DNA of 9,787 bases, from assembly GCA_001770785.1 (NCBI GenBank), contig MERZ01000050.1, forward strand, positions 1 through 9,787, read 5' to 3'. This DNA is from Burkholderiales bacterium RIFCSPHIGHO2_12_FULL_61_11 (GTDB lineage: Bacteria; Pseudomonadota; Gammaproteobacteria; Burkholderiales; Burkholderiaceae_C). The translations under genes and the position numbers were made by a program. Of this stretch, positions 7,428-9,787 are shown one piece after another. The notes beneath the pieces were generated by a model. The model did no database searches. It was given only the letters and a program-made list of their open reading frames with translations, and was not told the DNA's origin. The first letter of the stretch is position 1. The number at the start of each line of letters is the position of its first letter.

Positions 7428-8166
7428 GATTCTTTGCAAGTTGACTGTCGGCAGCGCGAACGGCTGCGACAAATTGGTTGATTTTGTGGGCGCTCTTGAT
7501 TCCTTTGGCAATCTCGACGCCTGAGCTCACATCAACGGCCAGCGTTTTACAGCGCGGCCTGACTTGCAAAATGCCATCGGTCACGTTTGCAGGCGTCAAT
7601 CCACCAGACAAAACGAGGTGAGCGTTGACGTTTGGAGGAAGAAGTGACCAATTGAATGTTTTGCCGCCACCGCCATAGCCTTCGACGTAGGCATCAAGGA
7701 GGATGGCTTGGGCAGCTTTGAAGTCTTCGGCATATTTTACGAGATCGAAGTGGGCGGCGCCCATATTGGGGTTTTTGTTCAGTGGAATGCGCGCTGCACG
7801 CATGAAAGCCCGTCCTGCCTGCAGGCAGTCTTCAGGCGATTCATCACCATGAAACTGCAGTAAAGCCGAAGGAATACAAGCGCAGGCAGCTATTATTTCG
7901 ATAGCGGATGCGTTGACAAAAAGCAGCACCGGGGTGACGAAGGGGGGCAAGCGGCGGGCCAACTCGGCGGCCCGTTCCGCCGTCACATGACGTGGGCTCG
8001 CTTCGTAGAGCACAAACCCGACCGCATCGGCACCCGCAGCCACCGCGGCATCGACGTCCTCTTCGCGCGTCAGGCCGCAGATCTTGATACGCGTTCTGAT
8101 ATGTGTTCGACTGGCTTCACCGGGCGTATCCAGGCCGGGGCGAAAAGTATTGCTGGCTGTGCTCAT
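7405..8166 (-). CDS. trpF: Phosphoribosylanthranilate isomerase
   Basis: TrpF converts N-(5-phosphoribosyl)anthranilate to the 1-carboxyphenylamino-deoxyribulose phosphate, the third step from chorismate to tryptophan. The start is the ATG at 8166, which overlaps the truA stop as ATGA; a TTG three codons upstream is less likely. The 253-aa product has the general-base Cys30 in [18 protein letters not shown] (104-109), the general-acid Asp158 in [18 protein letters not shown], and the phosphate loops [10 protein letters not shown] (186-195) and DVSSGVE (212-218). About 25 residues precede KICG, longer than usual, with no in-frame ATG, GTG or TTG between. Residues 88-102 ([15 protein letters not shown]), at the position of a barrel helix, are encoded by a segment resembling the AT-rich intergenic repeat, with ATA-ATA and TTA codons that are unusual here. 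The catalytic residues are intact, so the enzyme is probably functional. Confidence 0.96.
   Translation of the reverse strand: MSTASNTFRPGLDTPGEASRTHIRTRIKICGLTREEDVDAAVAAGADAVGFVLYEASPRHVTAERAAELARRLPPFVTPVLLFVNASAIEIIAACACIPSALLQFHGDESPEDCLQAGRAFMRAARIPLNKNPNMGAAHFDLVKYAEDFKAAQAILLDAYVEGYGGGGKTFNWSLLPPNVNAHLVLSGGLTPANVTDGILQVRPRCKTLAVDVSSGVEIAKGIKSAHKINQFVAAVRAADSQLAKNHVRLSPT
7861..7905 (-). repeat. Copy of the AT-rich repeat embedded in the trpF reading frame
   Basis: On the trpF coding strand this 45-base stretch begins GCTATCGAAATAATAGCTGC, then continues with TGCGCTTGTATT and ends GGCTTTA. It matches the intergenic copy at 2379-2423 at 29 of 45 positions without gaps, sharing TAATAGCTGC exactly and the later GGCT. 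It also resembles the Comamonadaceae repeat consensus I remember (GCTATC.AAATAATAGCTGC) better than the intergenic copy does. It encodes in-frame residues with rare codons. Derivation from the repeat is an inference from this similarity. Confidence 0.5.
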
Positions 8167-8957
8167 GGTAGCCAATCATAAGCCGCCGCGCGCGCTGGCA
8201 AGCAGTAGTGGTCCGGGTAAACCGGACCCAAAAAATACAGGCCATCAGGAGAGAAGGTGGGCGCCGCTGCCGCACGGCTGCGCGCGGCAACGACCTCGGC
8301 GAGCCAGTCGGGCGGATAGCGGCCCTGGCCAATCGCCAGCAGGCATCCCATGATGTTGCGGATCATGTGGTGCAGAAAGGCGTTGGCTTCAAACTCGAAA
8401 TGCCAATACCGTGAAGCTGAGCCCGCGCGCTGGGAAATCTCAATTCGGCTGATGATTTTGACGGGCGATCTGGCCTGGCACTGTGCGGCTCGGAACGAGC
8501 TGAAGTCGCGCTCGCCCACCAGGTGCGCGATGGCTTGCTGCATGACGTCGCCATTGAGGGGCCGGTAGACCCAGCCAACCCGACCGGCCTCCACGCTGGG
8601 GCGCACCGGGGACTCCAGTACGACATAGGCGTAGCGGCGTGCGCTGGCGCTGCCGCGTGAGTGGAATTCGTCAGGGACTTGCCGCGCCCACTGCACGGCA
8701 ATGTCGCAAGGCAGGAAGGCATTGGTGCCGCGCACCCAGGAAGCGGCATCGCGTTGCAGGGCCGTGTCAAAGTGCGCCACCTGCATCAGCGCATGCACGC
8801 CTGCATCGGTGCGCCCCGCGCAGTTGACGCGCACCGGCTGGACGGCAAACCTGGCCAAGGCGTGCTCCAGCCTGTCCTGAACCGTGTTGCCCGAAAGCTG
8901 GCTTTGCCAGCCTTCATAGGCGCTGCCGCTGTAGCTGATACCGAGCGCAATCCTCAT
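8163..8957 (-). CDS. truA: tRNA pseudouridine(38-40) synthase
   Basis: TruA isomerises uridines 38, 39 and 40 in the tRNA anticodon arm to pseudouridine. The start is set at the ATG at 8957 (264 aa, MRIALGISYSGSAYEGWQSQ). A GGTGGGG purine stretch lies about 8 bases before it, whereas the GTG at 8966 would sit directly on that stretch. The catalytic Asp51 is in CAGRTDAGVHALMQVAHFDT, the family signature. Later conserved elements include SARRYAYVV and the FSSFRAAQCQARSPVKII segment, followed by FEANAFLHHMIRNIMGCLLAIGQG. Length and order match E. coli TruA (270 aa). The gene follows fimV by 42 bases, and its stop overlaps the trpF start. The fimV-truA-trpF-accD association is also known from Pseudomonas, so this neighbourhood is old and conserved. 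Confidence 0.97.
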   Translation of the reverse strand: MRIALGISYSGSAYEGWQSQLSGNTVQDRLEHALARFAVQPVRVNCAGRTDAGVHALMQVAHFDTALQRDAASWVRGTNAFLPCDIAVQWARQVPDEFHSRGSASARRYAYVVLESPVRPSVEAGRVGWVYRPLNGDVMQQAIAHLVGERDFSSFRAAQCQARSPVKIISRIEISQRAGSASRYWHFEFEANAFLHHMIRNIMGCLLAIGQGRYPPDWLAEVVAARSRAAAAPTFSPDGLYFLGPVYPDHYCLPARAAAYDWLP

Positions 8958-8975
8958 CGGAAACACCCCACCAGC

Positions 8976-8990
8976 GAACGCGCGGCGTTC
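8976..8990 (-). other. Short hairpin between fimV and truA
   Basis: A perfect 6-bp inverted repeat, GAACGC and GCGTTC around a 3-base loop, lies 9 bases after the fimV stop and 18 bases before the truA start. No T-run follows, so it does not look like a terminator. It could be an mRNA processing or stability element between the two genes. The stem is seen; the role is speculative. Confidence 0.3.
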
Positions 8991-8999
8991 ACGCGGTAC

Positions 9000-9787
9000 T
9001 CACGAAAGGGCGTTGAGGAACGCCTGTGCTTTGACCTTCAAAGGCCCGCTGGCTTTGGCCAGTACTTCATCGGCCAGCGATCTGGCCCCCTCCGCGTCAC
9101 CCAACGAGCGGAATTCTTCAGCCAGCAAGAACTTGGTTTCAAGCAGGTCAACCGAGTTGGCTGTCGCGGCCTGCGCAGGGTTTTCGGTGGTGGCGTCGTT
9201 CAAGTCGAGCGACAGCGAATCCAGGTCAAATTCCAGCATGGCATGGTTGGCCGTGTCCGGAGCAGGAGCTGCCTTGGCGGGCGTGACCGGTTCAGGCGCA
9301 GCAAAATGCTCCGTCGTGAAGTCCAGTCCATTGGCCGAGAAATTGATTTCGGGGGCGGTTTCCTGATCAGGGCTGCTAGCTGGGGAGGCGGCAGATGCCA
9401 GTGGCAGCGACGCCGTCGCAAGGTCGAAATCCATGTCGAGATCGTCCAGGCTTGGAACGGGCTCCATCGCGAGGCTGGGCTCGCCCAAGGCCTGCGGAGG
9501 CGTGGCTGGCGAAGCGGTCGGGATGGCTGCGGGCCTGGTGGCCGCACCGGGTTCATCGTCCAGAGAAAAATCCAGATCAAGATCCACCGCAGGCACTGAA
9601 GCGGGCGCCTGCGCAGTCGGCAGCTCCTGAGCAACTTGCGCCGCGGCGCCGGAGGAAAGGGTGAAGGCCGCGGTATCAGCGGCCGGGCTGTCCACGGCCG
9701 GTCCGCCGGGTTGGTACATCGGGTTGGCGGGATCAAGCTCGCGGCCCATCTCGGCAATATAGGCCCATTCGGAACCATAGCCCTGTG
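9000..9787 (-). CDS. fimV: FimV-family protein, C-terminal part (5' end outside window)
   Basis: FimV is a large inner-membrane protein with a periplasmic LysM region and an acidic cytoplasmic part. In Pseudomonas it is needed for type IV pilus function and for organising the cell pole. Only the last 261 residues are visible, and the frame is open to the window edge. They begin with GSEWAYIAEMGRELDPANPMY, like the segment just before the tail in betaproteobacterial FimV proteins. A long Ala/Pro-rich, low-complexity acidic linker follows, with four short modules (VDLDLDFSLDDE, LDDLDMDFDLA, INFSANGLDF, MLEFDLDSLSLDL). The end is the FimV C-terminal domain, a TPR-like helical pair: DLLETKFLLAEEFRSLGDAE and then GARSLADEVL (about 213-243). 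The ATG at 9749 is internal. Position directly upstream of truA supports the identity. Confidence 0.85.
   Translation of the reverse strand, partial: QGYGSEWAYIAEMGRELDPANPMYQPGGPAVDSPAADTAAFTLSSGAAAQVAQELPTAQAPASVPAVDLDLDFSLDDEPGAATRPAAIPTASPATPPQALGEPSLAMEPVPSLDDLDMDFDLATASLPLASAASPASSPDQETAPEINFSANGLDFTTEHFAAPEPVTPAKAAPAPDTANHAMLEFDLDSLSLDLNDATTENPAQAATANSVDLLETKFLLAEEFRSLGDAEGARSLADEVLAKASGPLKVKAQAFLNALS

Noticed and set aside
7428..7511. TTG start for trpB adding 28 residues
   Set aside because: The added residues are trpF sequence in another frame, while the TrpB family N-terminus begins at the ATG at 7427.
8958..8966. GTG start for truA
   Set aside because: It would overlap the GGTGGGG purine stretch that is well placed for the ATG at 8957, and TruA proteins usually begin at the MRIALG strand.
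8661..9599. 312-codon open frame antisense to truA and fimV
   Set aside because: It spans two genes on the other strand and resembles no family. It exists because of the high GC content.

Overview
The window carries chromosomal housekeeping genes of a GC-rich betaproteobacterium. The most likely placement is Burkholderiales, family Comamonadaceae (Polaromonas/Rhodoferax/Acidovorax type). Three things point there: the pdxJ-acpS-nagZ order, the fimV-truA-trpF-trpB-trpA-accD order, and an AT-rich intergenic repeat that I remember as typical of that family. The assignment rests on gene order and protein resemblance recalled from memory, not on a database search.

Layout. The left part (1-1832, + strand) is the end of what is usually the rnc-era-recO-pdxJ-acpS-nagZ operon. 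It holds the C-terminal half of PdxJ (vitamin B6), AcpS (activates acyl carrier protein) and NagZ (cell-wall recycling). These genes are packed with a 4-base overlap and a 3-base gap. The rest of the window is read from the - strand. Reading leftward from the right edge it holds the C-terminal part of fimV (cell pole / type IV pilus organiser), truA (tRNA pseudouridine), trpF, trpB and trpA (late tryptophan synthesis) and accD (malonyl-CoA synthesis). After a 358-base gap come lysS (lysyl-tRNA synthetase) and ygjP (HExxH zinc hydrolase family), which converges on nagZ. truA, trpF, trpB and trpA overlap one another end to end, so they look translationally coupled. Two small hairpins with a short T-run separate trpA from accD.

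I see no new multi-gene system, phage, IS element, CRISPR array or RNA gene. Two small things stand out. (1) The accD-lysS gap holds the remains of a gene for a small LON-substrate-binding-domain protein. Its recognisable N-terminus and C-terminus are joined out of frame with the middle missing. folC, which usually follows accD in this operon, is also absent, so the gap is probably a rearrangement scar. (2) The AT-rich repeat between lysS and ygjP (2379-2427) has a clear relative inside the trpF reading frame (7861-7905). There it encodes about 15 residues of the enzyme with rare codons such as ATA-ATA, as if a mobile intergenic repeat had been absorbed into an essential biosynthetic gene.

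All other long open frames lie antisense to, or out of frame with, these genes and were set aside as shadows.
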